In this document: positions 24,390 through 33,698 of the stretch, piece after piece
Layout: each line of letters begins with the position of its first letter
How positions within the stretch are numbered: the stretch's first letter is position 1
Assembly: GCA_021775805.1 (NCBI GenBank)
Contig: JAJFHD010000069.1
Coordinates: 1-44,864 of the forward strand
Source: Alphaproteobacteria bacterium
Lineage (GTDB): Bacteria; Pseudomonadota; Alphaproteobacteria; Rhizobiales; JAJFHC01
Direction: 5' to 3'
DNA: 44,864 bases
Translations under genes and position numbers: made by a program
Notes under the pieces: model-generated
Told to the model about the DNA's origin: nothing
Seen by the model: the letters and a program-made list of their open reading frames with translations, nothing else
The model's database searches: none

Positions 24390-24501
24390 GATTTGTCCGC
24401 AATGTGAGATGATCGGGCGGGCATACCGTGTTTTGTCCGGTCTCTGTTATTCTTGACGCACCTATAGCACAGGCAGCCCTTGCTCCCGGGAGAGAAACGA
24501 G

Positions 24502-25407
24502 ATGGCCGACTACCAATTTCACATCATGGATGTGTTCACCCAGGTCAACTTCACGGGCAACCAGCTGGCCGTCGTATTGGGTGCCGACGACATCGCCGAT
24601 GACCGGATGCAGAAGATTGCCCGTGAGTTCAATTTCCCCGAGACCACGTTCGTGCGGACACCGAAGGACGCGGGACACACCGCCGAGGTCCGGATCTTCA
24701 CCCCGGCCAAGGAAATTCCGTTTGCCGGTCACCCGACGATCGGCACGGCGATCGTCCTCGCCCACAGGCAGCCGGGCGGGCGCGCGGACGTCGATATCAC
24801 GCTCGAAGAGCAGCTTGGCCTGGTGCCGGCAGTCGTCAGGACCGGGCCGGACGGTTCAGGCTATGCCAGCTTCACGGCACCGGCCACACCTGATGCACCG
24901 CGTGATGCCCCGGCAGTGGACGTGATTGCCGACATGCTCTCAATCGACCGGGCAGCCATCGGTTTCGACAACCACGCACCTCAATTCGTCAAGGCGGGAA
25001 ACGACTGGCTGTTTGTCCCGCTGAGCACGAAGGAGGCGGTCGGACAGGCAACAGTCGACATGGCGCATTGGACGGCGACCAAGGCCGGTCAGGACATCGT
25101 CGGTGTCTATGTCTACTGCCGCGGCGGGGTCGAGGACGGTGCTGCGTTTCATGCCCGCATGTTCGCGCCAGAGTTCGGGGTCCCCGAGGATCCGGCCACC
25201 GGATCGGCGGCGGCGGCCTTTCCCGGACAGATCATCCCCAGCGAGGACCCGGGCGACGGCACCCACACCTGGCGGGTCGAACAGGGCTACGAGATGGGCC
25301 GGCCGAGCCAGATCGATCTGGCGGCAGACGTGGCCGGGGGCCATATCACCGCGGTCCGGGTCGCCGGTCATGCGGTTCAGACCGCCACCGGTACGCTCAG
25401 CGTTTGA
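24502..25407 (+). CDS. PhzF family isomerase/epimerase-like protein
   Basis: 301 residues from ATG 24502 with GGGAGAG upstream. The sequence has the two-fold diaminopimelate-epimerase-like layout: MDVFTQVNFTGNQLAVV at the start, the active-site-type Glu in FNFPETTFV, RIFTPAKEIPFAGHPTIG, and in the second half MFAPEFGVPEDPATGSAAAAFPG. PhzF catalyses isomerisation in phenazine synthesis, but most family members in non-phenazine organisms have unknown substrates; no other phz genes are seen here, so phenazine production is not supported. The GFA gene follows after 21 bp. Confidence 0.9.
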   Translation: MADYQFHIMDVFTQVNFTGNQLAVVLGADDIADDRMQKIAREFNFPETTFVRTPKDAGHTAEVRIFTPAKEIPFAGHPTIGTAIVLAHRQPGGRADVDITLEEQLGLVPAVVRTGPDGSGYASFTAPATPDAPRDAPAVDVIADMLSIDRAAIGFDNHAPQFVKAGNDWLFVPLSTKEAVGQATVDMAHWTATKAGQDIVGVYVYCRGGVEDGAAFHARMFAPEFGVPEDPATGSAAAAFPGQIIPSEDPGDGTHTWRVEQGYEMGRPSQIDLAADVAGGHITAVRVAGHAVQTATGTLSV

Positions 25408-25428
25408 GACACAAAACAGGATTCTCCC

Positions 25429-25911
25429 ATGACAGATACGCAGGAACAGGTTTCGGACGGTGGATGCGATTGTGGCGCGGTGCGCTATCGCATGACCGGC
25501 AGACCAATGGTTGTCCATTGCTGCCACTGCCGCTGGTGCCAGCGCGAGTCGGGATCCGCCTTCGCGCTCAATGCCATGATAGAGGCAGACCGGGTCGTCG
25601 TGCTGCAGGGAACCCCGGAGATTGTCGACACGCCATCGCAGAGCGGCGGCGGCCAGAAATTCGCCCGCTGCCCAACCTGCCGCATTGCGCTGTGGAGCAA
25701 TTATGCCGGTGCCGGCGACCGCATCCGCTTTGTCCGTGTCGGCAGCCTCGACGACCCCGACCGCTTCCCGCCCGACATCCACATCTACACCGCCTCCAAA
25801 CAGCCCTGGGTGGTCCTGCCGGCAGGCGTGCCGGCGGTGGACGGGTATTACGACCGGGCGGATTACTGGTCGGCGGAAGGCCTGGCACGGCGGGCGGCGG
25901 TGACGGACTAG
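25429..25911 (+). CDS. GFA family zinc-binding protein
   Basis: 160 residues. Zinc ligands are visible in the GFA pattern: GGCDCGAVRY, then HCCHCRWCQRESGSAF, and later CPTCRIALWSNY. The family is named for glutathione-dependent formaldehyde-activating enzyme (Gfa), although many members lack a demonstrated activity. The same-strand PhzF gene lies 21 bp upstream, so the pair is probably one transcript. Confidence 0.9.
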   Translation: MTDTQEQVSDGGCDCGAVRYRMTGRPMVVHCCHCRWCQRESGSAFALNAMIEADRVVVLQGTPEIVDTPSQSGGGQKFARCPTCRIALWSNYAGAGDRIRFVRVGSLDDPDRFPPDIHIYTASKQPWVVLPAGVPAVDGYYDRADYWSAEGLARRAAVTD

Positions 25912-25940
25912 CGAAGGAGCACGTGGACCAAAAACGTGTC

Positions 25941-26160
25941 GCGATTTATGGGATTCATTCCTGAATCTGATCGGCATTGCGCCACCAGAGCGGTGGCTTT
26001 ACCGCCCTTCCTGATTGTCGTCCTCGTGCATCGACACGAGGACCTCCGGCGTTGCAATTCTGGAGATGTACGGTTCAAGCACGTACTTGACTGTTTTTGA
26101 GAACATAGAGCAGCCTTGAAATCTGTTCATGGGCACGATCAAACGCGAAACGCTATTGAA
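25941..26160. repeat. 220-bp structured repeat, copy B
   Basis: Direct-repeat partner of 22131-22350, ungapped. The main hairpin reads CCTCGTG (26022-26028) and CACGAGG (26035-26041) and extends by two further pairs to GTCCTCGTG/CACGAGGAC. Compared with copy A, an A-T pair has become G-C and a G-U pair has become G-C, both preserving the stem. It fills most of the 313-bp gap between the GFA gene and the convergent cyclase gene; no gene is supported in that gap. Confidence 0.75.
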
Positions 26161-26224
26161 CGTCACTCCCCGGCGCGCGTCGGGACAAAGAACTCCGGAC
26201 AGGACGGCTGTGTGTTCCCATCCG

Positions 26225-27970
26225 TCACTCAGGAAGACCCGCCAACCGGTAGCCATCAACGAATTTTTGCAGGTCGTCCTTGTTCCTGAACGGTTGTGTT
26301 CCGACCCATTGACCGATTGAGAAGTTTGGAAAGACCTCCAGGAAACGGTGCGCAACCTGCCGGGCTTCATCGCGACGGCCGACCATAGCCAGAGCTGCGG
26401 CAAGAATTCGGGTCGGTTCCGCGATATCGGTCACCCTTTCCAGGCTCGAAACAGTGTCTTCGTACCGGCCGGCCGCATAGTAGGCAAAGCCCAGATGCCA
26501 GAGATACCACTCAGGGTGATGAGGGTTGAGCCGCATGGCCTGGAGAACACTATCAATGCCCTTCTGCGGTTCACCGTCAAACGTGTAGGCCTCCTGGAGA
26601 AATACCAGCACGTCCGCGTCACCGGGATTGAGTTCCAGCGCGCGCTGCAACGACTTGAGAGCGATTTCGCGATCGCCGCCGTACAAACACACGATGCCGA
26701 GCGACATATGCGCAAGCCCGCTGTCGGGGTTCAGCCGGATCGCCGTTTCAGCGGATAACCGGGCGCTGTTCATGGTGCCGGTATCGATGTGCTGGTGATA
26801 AAATACCCAGTCGGAATAATGGAACACGGCGAGCCAGGCGTGCGCGTCGGATAGAGACGGGTCAACGTCGATCGCCCTTTGCAGCGCGTCGCGTGCCTGC
26901 GCGCGCCCCTGTGCCCGAAACACATGCTGCCGGCCCTTGATCAACCACTCGTAGGCTTCAATGCTTTTTGTCGGAATGTGTTTCGTGTGGGAACGGCTTT
27001 CGGGTTGCAGATGTTTGTCGAGGGCTGAAACGATGTTCGACACCACATCGTCCTGGACCGCAAAGACATCGTCGACCCCGCGGTCGTACCGTTCTGCCCA
27101 GATATGGGCGCCGCTTTCCGCGCTGATGAGCTGAGCGGTTATGCGAATACGGTTCGACGCGCGGCGCACGCTGCCTTCGAGCAGGTATTTCACGCCAAGC
27201 TCGCGTCCGATTTGCCTCATGTCGAAGGCTTTGTTCTTGTAGACGAAGGTGGAGTGGCGGGCGATCACAAACAGGTTCGGAATACGCGCCAACTCGGTCG
27301 TCAGGTCTTCACTGATGCCGTCGCAAAAGTACTCCTGCTCGGTATCGCCGCTCATGTTATCGAACGGCAACACGGCAATTGAAGGCTGGTCGGGCAGCGC
27401 CGGATTGCTGGCGTTTTCGCTTGGTTTGGCCGATGGTGAATTGTTCCGAGGTGTCCAGTGCCAGATCCAGACCGGGTCCGGAATGTTCTTGACCTGTTGG
27501 TCGCCGCCATCGCTCCATTCAAGCGCGATCCGGTCGCGAACCTGACGATAGACGTCGTTGGAAATGGCGATACCACCGGGAGTGGCCAGTCCTTCGATGC
27601 GCGACGCTATGTTGACGCCGTCGCCGAGAATGTCATCGCCGTCGACGATCACTTCTCCCAGATGGACACCGACCCGGAAGCGGATGGCCCCGGTGTCGGG
27701 CGCGCCACCGTTTGTTTTGCACATGCCGTCCTGCAATTCGACCGACCAGTTGACCGCGTCAACCACGGACGGGTATTCCAGCAAAAGGCCATCGCCCATG
27801 GTCTTGACGACCCGCCCGCCGTGTTTGGCGACCAACGGATCGATCAACTCCGCCCGGTGGGACTGCATCTTCGCCAGTGTGCCGGTTTCATCCACACTCA
27901 TAAGACGGGAATAGCCAACGATATCTGCCGATACAATTGCTGTAAGTTTACGTGTGACGCGTTCGGACAT
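26225..27970 (-). CDS. class III adenylate/guanylate cyclase-like protein with TolB-like and TPR domains
   Basis: 581 residues. The N-terminal about 170 residues form a class III cyclase domain: VSADIVGYSRLMSVDETGTL carries the first metal Asp, GGRVVKTMGDGLLLEY the second, and GDGVNIASRIEGLA the purine/ribose-region Asn. Residues about 195-330 have the TolB-like pattern PSIAVLPFDNMSGDTEQEYF and LGVKYLLEGSVRR, seen in many alphaproteobacterial cyclases. The remainder is TPR repeats. The protein should make cAMP or cGMP or, if inactive, sense nucleotides; its activity is not provable here. It is divergent from a second, larger cyclase at 28708. Confidence 0.88.
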   Translation of the reverse strand: MSERVTRKLTAIVSADIVGYSRLMSVDETGTLAKMQSHRAELIDPLVAKHGGRVVKTMGDGLLLEYPSVVDAVNWSVELQDGMCKTNGGAPDTGAIRFRVGVHLGEVIVDGDDILGDGVNIASRIEGLATPGGIAISNDVYRQVRDRIALEWSDGGDQQVKNIPDPVWIWHWTPRNNSPSAKPSENASNPALPDQPSIAVLPFDNMSGDTEQEYFCDGISEDLTTELARIPNLFVIARHSTFVYKNKAFDMRQIGRELGVKYLLEGSVRRASNRIRITAQLISAESGAHIWAERYDRGVDDVFAVQDDVVSNIVSALDKHLQPESRSHTKHIPTKSIEAYEWLIKGRQHVFRAQGRAQARDALQRAIDVDPSLSDAHAWLAVFHYSDWVFYHQHIDTGTMNSARLSAETAIRLNPDSGLAHMSLGIVCLYGGDREIALKSLQRALELNPGDADVLVFLQEAYTFDGEPQKGIDSVLQAMRLNPHHPEWYLWHLGFAYYAAGRYEDTVSSLERVTDIAEPTRILAAALAMVGRRDEARQVAHRFLEVFPNFSIGQWVGTQPFRNKDDLQKFVDGYRLAGLPE

Positions 27971-28641
27971 GCTGGAAGACTAGCCGAGTACGGGCGCGTT
28001 TTCCATGCGTTACAACCGGAGTCTCATATCTGACATTGAACGGACCTTTTCAACTTTGGGCCGTTTCTCGGCTGCGCAATCGAGGTCGCCACCTTTGATT
28101 TTGCATGACACACAACGGCCGCATCACTGTCCAACCGATAGACCGACACGGGAACTCTTCGACAATCGCAAAGGGCGAAAATCCTGAATTGCCTCATACT
28201 GCGAAGATTCCACTCAGACATCGAAACTGCGATCCGGCTCTGATCCAGACCGAGCCATTGCCGCCATCAGTTTCGGCACGCTGCCGCCATTTGGCGTCGA
28301 ATTGATCACTGCAGCGCGACATCCTGAAAGCGGTCCTTCGGTTGTGGACTACTATTGCGCGCACGGCGGATGGTCCAACGGACCATTCGGGCGTGCTGTT
28401 TTCACACCCAACAATCCGCTACGCGCTGATGCCAGTTTAGAGCCTGTTGTTGCCATCCGTCTGCTTCACCCCCGAAATCCTCCGTTGGGGTGAAGGGGAC
28501 TCATGACCCATCTCGGAAGTACGAGGAGCATCGATCTGTAGCAGCGTTAGGGACGAAGAGAACATTCGAATCAGCCCAATCAAGTTGGGAAAACAGACAT
28601 TCTTCACTTCCCCAAAACCTCGAAAGGGTGGCGGGTAGTTC
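27971..28641. other. divergent intergenic region between two cyclase genes
   Basis: About 670 bp of lower gene density. An open frame at 28188-28493 (containing the readable stretch SFGTLPPFGVELITAARHP) has no start codon with a ribosome site and no family I recognise; it could be a gene remnant. GGGG/CCCC-type short inverted repeats near 28470-28500 (CCCCGAAATCCTCCGTTGGGG) could form a hairpin. The region must hold promoters for both cyclases. Confidence 0.4.
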
Positions 28642-28670
28642 AAGGCTCGTCCATAATGTGTGCGAGCCTT
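28642..28670. promoter_or_regulatory. inverted repeat upstream of the large cyclase gene
   Basis: AAGGCTCG (28642-28649) and CGAGCCTT (28663-28670) are perfect 8-bp arms with a 13-bp spacer, ending 37 bp before ATG 28708. The position fits either an operator near the promoter or an mRNA leader hairpin. No regulator can be named. Confidence 0.5.
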
Positions 28671-28707
28671 CATGATCGCTTGGCTCAATGGGGCGGGGGA
28701 AAAATTC

Positions 28708-31700
28708 ATGAAAATTCGGACTGTGTTGAAAAAGACCGTGTGGCGCCTGTTGAATGAGCGGGAAATATCCTACCAGTGGCTCAAGCTGGAAATGGATCTG
28801 GACGATGCCAAACTCGAAGCTTTGCGCCATGAACTAATTCAGGTCAGGCGGTGGGCCGTTGACCGAGATGGCGAGTTTCTGGTTTGGGCCGGTAGTGGTC
28901 CGAATGCTGAGCCGCCGAACCACGTGGGGACCCTCCCACCGGTCAAACTGCCGACATCAATCAACCAGGCAGTATCTGCATCACCATTTGAAACACCGGC
29001 CTCAACTGTTGCCGATGTCAGCGTGGCACCCACATCAAACGACGCCGAGCGTAGACCGTTAACAGTGATGTTCTGCGATCTGGCGGACTCTACAGAGTTA
29101 TCGACCAAGCTCGACCCGGAAGACCTGCAAGACGTCATACGCGCTTATCAAAACATCTGTACACAACTGATCCAGGAATACGAAGGTTTCGTCGCCAAGT
29201 ACATGGGCGACGGTATTCTGGTCTATTTTGGCTACCCGAAGTCGCTTGAGAGAAATGCCGAGCGTGCGATCAGGAGTGGGCTTGCAATAATTGACGCGAT
29301 CATCGCCCTGAACGAGACCTTGGGACGTGAGAAGAACATCGAAATGGCGGTGCGGATCGGTGTCGCCTCCGGCACGGTGATGGTCGGTGAGGTCGTCGGA
29401 GAAGGCATGGCGCAGGAACGCACTGTCATTGGCGAAGCGCCGAACATGGCCGCGCGTCTGCAGGGTGTGGCCGGGCGCAATGGCCTTGTGATTGGAGGCC
29501 TGACCAAGCAGATGACCGGCGACGCCTTTGTTTACCGGAACCTGGGCTCGCACGACCTCAAGGGCATTGCCGGACAGGTTGAGGCCTGGGACGTGGTTGG
29601 TCTTGCCGAGGAACTCGTCGAGGATTTTGACGACAATGAAACAGATGGCGCAGCCGAAGTGCCGGAGTTGGTCGGGCGCGACGAGGAAACCGGGCTCTTG
29701 CGGCGCGCCTGGGCCAGTACCAAACAGGAAGGGCGAGGCCAGGTTGTCACAATCAGTGGCGAGGCCGGCATCGGCAAGAGCGTCCTGATCGATGGCCTTA
29801 AGGCAGAGGTCCGTGAGGAAGGGTTGCAGCGAATTACCTTCCGCTGTTCGCCCTACCACGCCAGCAGCGCACTCTACCCCTTGATCGGACAGCTCAGACA
29901 TCTATCCAAATGGCGCCCGGAAGACAACAACCCTACCAAACTGACGAAGCTTGAGACCGCTTTGGGGCACTACAACCTGCCGCTTGAAGAGACCATGCCT
30001 CTCGCCGCATCGCTCCTCTCGCTGCAGTTGCCGACCGACCGCTATCCTCCATCGCAGATGACACCACAGCAGCAGAAGCAGCAGACACAAGACATGCTGA
30101 TCGCAATTCTGCTTGAAGCCGCAGAAAATCAGCCCTTGTTGACACTCTGGGAGGATCTGCACTGGGCCGACCCTTCGACCCTGGAACTGCTGGGATTGCT
30201 GATAGAGCAGGCGCCGACCGCATCATTGCTCATTATTGCCACCGCCCGGCCTGAATTCGTGCCGCCCTGGCCCGCGCGCTCCCACATCACCCCGATCACG
30301 CTCAATCGCCTGGAGCGCCCGCATGCCGAGGCGCTTGTCACCCGCATCGCGGGAGCCAAGTCATTGCCGGCTGAAGTCGTCGATCACATCGTTACCAAGA
30401 CCGACGGCGTGCCGCTCTACGTCGAGGAACTGACCAAGACCATTCTGGTGTCCGATATTCTGAGTGATGCCGGCGACCACTTCGAACTGACGGGTCCGCT
30501 TTCGTCGCTGTCGATCCCCGACACCCTGCAGGAATCGCTCATGGCCCGTCTCGACCGCCTGCCCCAGGTGCGCGAGCTTGCACAACTGGGCTCAGTCCTG
30601 GGCCGCGAATTTGCATACGAGATGATCTCCGGACTCTCGAGCATCAACGATGCGACCCTGCAGGAGGGCCTGGGTCAGCTTGTCGAAGCAGAGATGCTCT
30701 ACCAACGCGGCCGACCGCCGCGAGCCCGATACGTCTTCAAGCATGCGTTGGTAAAGGATGCCGCCTATGGTTCGCTGCTGCGCCGCCCTCGCCAGCAATA
30801 CCACGGTCAGGTTGCCGAACTCATGGAAGCCAAGTTCCCCGAGATCGTCGAGGCTCACCCGGAGCTGCTGGCGCACCACTTTAGCGAAGCGGGCATCGTC
30901 GATCGCGCAGTCGACTACTGGCAATTAGCAGGGCAGCGCGCGCTCGAGCGGTCTGCTAACGCCGAGGCCATCGCCCATTTGAGCTTTGGTGTCAGCATGA
31001 TCAATGCGGCCCCCGCCAGCGACAACCTGGCGCATCGCGAACTCAAACTGCAAACAATGCTGGCCGGGCCGTTGATCGCCACCAAGGGATACAGCGCCCC
31101 TGAAACTGCGGCGGTGTTCGAACGAGCCCATGCGCTTTCGAACCAGGTCGATGATCCGACCCTGATGTTTCCAGTTCTTTACCAGCAATGGGTCTTCACC
31201 ATTGTCAATCATACTGGCGCGAGAGTAACCGAGACGCTCAAGATTGCGTCCAGGTTCCTTGAGATGGCGGACGCCCAGCAGGACAGTTTGCCAAAGGTTC
31301 TCGGTCAACGTATCACCGCGACCAGCCAGGTATGTCTTGGTGAGTTTGCTCACGCCAGAACCGGGTTTGAGACCGCAATCAGTTTGTATGATGAAGAGCA
31401 ACACAGCGACTCGACGTACAAATTTGGGCAAAATCCAAGATCCGCGAGCGTGGCGTTCTTGGGCTCTACTTTGCAGCTATTGGGTTACTCTGATCAGGCG
31501 AAAACCGCGATAAAGGCTGCGCTGGATCATGCCGAGGAAGTCAATCATGCCTACACGACTGGCTACGTGCGCTACTTTGGAGACGTCAGTGTCGCATATT
31601 TTAGCCGCGATATTGACGCCGTCGGCAGCTCCAACACTGCGCTTTTGAAACTGGCCACCGAGCAAAATTTGGTCCTTTTTAAGCTCTACGGAGAGGTTCA

Positions 31701-32211
31701 GGCTGCATGGGTCATGTCAATGCAGGGCCGCCATGACGAAGCAATCGTCGCGGCGCGGACTGGGTTGGAGAATCTGCAAAATGCCGGTGTTCTATTATAT
31801 CAGCCAATTGTGATGGCTCAACTGGCCGAGGTGCTCGCCGCCGGAGGTCAACCCGACAAGGCGCTCGATGTGTTGGACACGGCTCTAGAGATCGCGGATC
31901 ATGCCGAAGAACGCCTTTTTGAGGCGGAACTGTACCGTCTCAAGGGCGAACAGTTGATCCTTGCCAGAGGATCAGGCGCTGTGGTGAAGGCGGAAAAGCT
32001 TTTCCTCCAATCACTGGAAATTGCACGGAAACAAAACGCCAGATCCTGGGAACTTCGAACAGCCACCACCCTTGCGCGTTTGTGGCTGCAACAAGACAGG
32101 GCGGACGAAGCACGTAACCTGTTGCAACCCGTTTATGACTGGTTCACGGAAGGCTTCGACACGGTTGACCTAATCGAGGCCAAAGCATTGCTGACGTCGC
32201 TCGGCCGCTGA
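28708..32211 (+). CDS. class III cyclase with AAA/STAND-type ATPase and TPR domains
   Basis: 1167 residues from ATG 28708 (purine-rich GGGGGAAAAA upstream); a GTG at 28660 would add 16 codons across the inverted repeat and is less likely. Residues about 1-65 are a small N-terminal module (LLNEREISYQWLKLEMDLDD) typical of this family. The cyclase domain (about 115-300) has VMFCDLADSTELS and AKYMGDGILVYFG with both metal Asp residues. Then VGRDEETGLL leads into a P-loop ATPase with Walker A GEAGIGKS and a Walker B-like LLTLWEDLHWADPSTLELLG. The last about 450 residues are TPR-like. Such proteins couple ATPase-driven signal integration to cyclic nucleotide output; the signal is unknown. Confidence 0.9.
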   Translation: MKIRTVLKKTVWRLLNEREISYQWLKLEMDLDDAKLEALRHELIQVRRWAVDRDGEFLVWAGSGPNAEPPNHVGTLPPVKLPTSINQAVSASPFETPASTVADVSVAPTSNDAERRPLTVMFCDLADSTELSTKLDPEDLQDVIRAYQNICTQLIQEYEGFVAKYMGDGILVYFGYPKSLERNAERAIRSGLAIIDAIIALNETLGREKNIEMAVRIGVASGTVMVGEVVGEGMAQERTVIGEAPNMAARLQGVAGRNGLVIGGLTKQMTGDAFVYRNLGSHDLKGIAGQVEAWDVVGLAEELVEDFDDNETDGAAEVPELVGRDEETGLLRRAWASTKQEGRGQVVTISGEAGIGKSVLIDGLKAEVREEGLQRITFRCSPYHASSALYPLIGQLRHLSKWRPEDNNPTKLTKLETALGHYNLPLEETMPLAASLLSLQLPTDRYPPSQMTPQQQKQQTQDMLIAILLEAAENQPLLTLWEDLHWADPSTLELLGLLIEQAPTASLLIIATARPEFVPPWPARSHITPITLNRLERPHAEALVTRIAGAKSLPAEVVDHIVTKTDGVPLYVEELTKTILVSDILSDAGDHFELTGPLSSLSIPDTLQESLMARLDRLPQVRELAQLGSVLGREFAYEMISGLSSINDATLQEGLGQLVEAEMLYQRGRPPRARYVFKHALVKDAAYGSLLRRPRQQYHGQVAELMEAKFPEIVEAHPELLAHHFSEAGIVDRAVDYWQLAGQRALERSANAEAIAHLSFGVSMINAAPASDNLAHRELKLQTMLAGPLIATKGYSAPETAAVFERAHALSNQVDDPTLMFPVLYQQWVFTIVNHTGARVTETLKIASRFLEMADAQQDSLPKVLGQRITATSQVCLGEFAHARTGFETAISLYDEEQHSDSTYKFGQNPRSASVAFLGSTLQLLGYSDQAKTAIKAALDHAEEVNHAYTTGYVRYFGDVSVAYFSRDIDAVGSSNTALLKLATEQNLVLFKLYGEVQAAWVMSMQGRHDEAIVAARTGLENLQNAGVLLYQPIVMAQLAEVLAAGGQPDKALDVLDTALEIADHAEERLFEAELYRLKGEQLILARGSGAVVKAEKLFLQSLEIARKQNARSWELRTATTLARLWLQQDRADEARNLLQPVYDWFTEGFDTVDLIEAKALLTSLGR

Positions 32212-32687
32212 CCGACATTGATGTTTCTTTTGCGCAAGGCCACGGAGTCGCGCCACAAAATTCGAACCGACGAAGCGCCGCTACATTTTGATGGTGGTCA
32301 CTCGAGACGTCGAAGTCACAACAGATCCGTGGCCGGGATTAGCACATGGTGATGGCTGAGTGTCCGTTTTGGAGAACCATGCAACTATCATCGGACGACC
32401 GAGTTTGGGTAAACGACGCCTACTGACGAATGATGCGGAGGGTCGGCAAATGGCACTAAATCACCGTGTGGAGGTTGCGGAATTTACGTCTGTTGACCCT
32501 CCGACTACGGAAGTTCGGATACGCTTGTAGGGTCCAACCGTGAACTATACCGGCCTGTGTGGCTGCCAAAAAAAAGTTTTCGAAAACTCGCGCGCAGAAC
32601 TTTTTCACTACCCGGCGGTCTAGGTCTTGAGGGCTCCAGACTTTTGACCCGCCCTCCCCCTCAGCAACGCCACGTCGGATACCACGC
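32212..32687. other. boundary region between cyclase gene and phage-like element
   Basis: No gene is supported in this 476-bp stretch. It includes a run of eight As followed by a palindrome at 32575-32588. The left border of the integrated element probably lies here, but I found no direct repeat shared with the sequence beyond the integrase (44612-44864), so an attachment core could not be identified. Confidence 0.4.
32566..32588 (-). terminator. possible intrinsic terminator of the leftward phage operon
   Basis: Read on the minus strand, AGTTT and AAACT form a short stem around TCGA and are followed by a run of T residues. The stem is AT-rich and weak, but it lies 100 bp downstream of the last leftward gene, where a terminator is expected. 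Confidence 0.4.
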
Positions 32688-33284
32688 CTAGTCATACGGC
32701 ATGAGCTTGTCGATCTCGGTCTCGATCTCTGTCTCGCGCCCGAACAGCGACAGCAACACCTTGGCCTTGATACCACCGAGCTCACTGACAACAACGTCAC
32801 GCCCGGTGAACGCTCCGTCGACCACTTCTACAACATCGCCCACTGCAAACTCATGATGGGTTTTCATGGCCCGTTGTGCGGCCGTTGCGGTCGGCTCGCC
32901 ATCGCTACTGTGCAAACGGAACAACCGCTCCATGGCCGGATAGGGGATCTCCGCCGGCACACCGCCAACACAAACAACTGACTGAACAATGTGGAAGCGG
33001 AATAGCGAGAGCCAGACGGGCACGGCCTCGGCAAATCCGATCAGCACATACCGGATCAGCAACGGGTACCGCATGGCACGGCGCTGTGCACAATAACGGT
33101 TCTTGCGCCTGAGCTTGACGCCAAACGGAATGAACACTGTGTAACCTGCGCGTGAGAGCAGCATGCAGGCGGCCGCCTCCTTCTTCGCCGGAACCCGGAT
33201 CGCATACCAATGCAATCCCCTCGCCACTTCTTCCGATGGTGGGGCGGTGTACTCGCAGGCGTCGATTTTGGTCCTCGCGTTCAT
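32688..33284 (-). CDS. NusG-like transcription termination/antitermination protein, phage type
   Basis: 198 residues. Residues about 24-130 resemble the NusG N-terminal (NGN) domain that contacts RNA polymerase: GLHWYAIRVPAKKEAAACMLL, YTVFIPFGVKLRRKNRY, YPLLIRYVLIGF. The C-terminal part contains a KOW-like segment (FAVGDVVEVVDGAFTGRDVVVSEL, then GIKAKVLLSLFGRETEIE). Such specialised NusG paralogues are frequent in alphaproteobacterial prophages, where they probably allow read-through of terminators. It is the last recognisable gene on the left side of the element and starts inside the stop of the upstream small ORF (ATGA overlap). Confidence 0.85.
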   Translation of the reverse strand: MNARTKIDACEYTAPPSEEVARGLHWYAIRVPAKKEAAACMLLSRAGYTVFIPFGVKLRRKNRYCAQRRAMRYPLLIRYVLIGFAEAVPVWLSLFRFHIVQSVVCVGGVPAEIPYPAMERLFRLHSSDGEPTATAAQRAMKTHHEFAVGDVVEVVDGAFTGRDVVVSELGGIKAKVLLSLFGRETEIETEIDKLMPYD

Positions 33285-33538
33285 GGGCTTCCGGTTTCTG
33301 TTTGCAGTGCGTGCCGGCTGAGCAGACGATTGTCAGGACAGGCCGCGGAAAAATAATACTGCTCCAGAGCCGTCAGCACGGTCCTGACCACCTGGACGAT
33401 CCGGTGATCGTTCCGCCCCACGGACAGTAACAAGCTGATTTGATTCAACTTCTCTTGCCCCGGCATCAACGGCAACCAACCACGCTTGCTCCGGCTCCCA
33501 GGGATAGGGCTTCCAAGTGGCTCAAAATTCACGGTCAT
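33281..33538 (-). CDS. hypothetical phage protein, 85 aa
   Basis: Starts at ATG 33538, with GGAG ten bases upstream, and overlaps the NusG-like gene by four bases, which supports it as a real translated gene. The protein (MTVNFEPLGSPIPGSRSKRG onward) has a helical segment rich in hydrophobics (IVQVVRTVLTALEQYYFSAA). No family recognised. Confidence 0.55.
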   Translation of the reverse strand: MTVNFEPLGSPIPGSRSKRGWLPLMPGQEKLNQISLLLSVGRNDHRIVQVVRTVLTALEQYYFSAACPDNRLLSRHALQTETGSP

Positions 33539-33554
33539 GAGAAAAAAATCTCCG

Positions 33555-33586
33555 AATGAGGGGGCGGTGGTTGCCGTAATGAGGGG
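33555..33586. repeat. 9-bp direct repeat upstream of the nusG-like genes
   Basis: AATGAGGGG occurs at 33555-33563 and 33578-33586, 23 bp apart, in the leader of the two-gene nusG unit (about 160 bp between 33539 and 33698). It could be an operator or an RNA loading site for the antiterminator; chance is not excluded. Confidence 0.35.
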
Positions 33587-33698
33587 TTTTCAGCGATCTG
33601 ATACCCCCTACCCTTCTCCCTTGCGTCGTTGTCAACCTGCAGCATTCGAGTCAACCTCGTTTCAAATCTTGTTCACTAGACAAACCACGCCGTGCGCA

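Noticed and set aside
24502..25407. phenazine biosynthesis cluster
   Set aside because: Only a PhzF-family protein is present; no other phz genes are nearby and the family is functionally broad.
24940..25977. 345-codon minus-strand frame
   Set aside because: Antisense to PhzF and GFA genes; its start derives from the 220-bp repeat.
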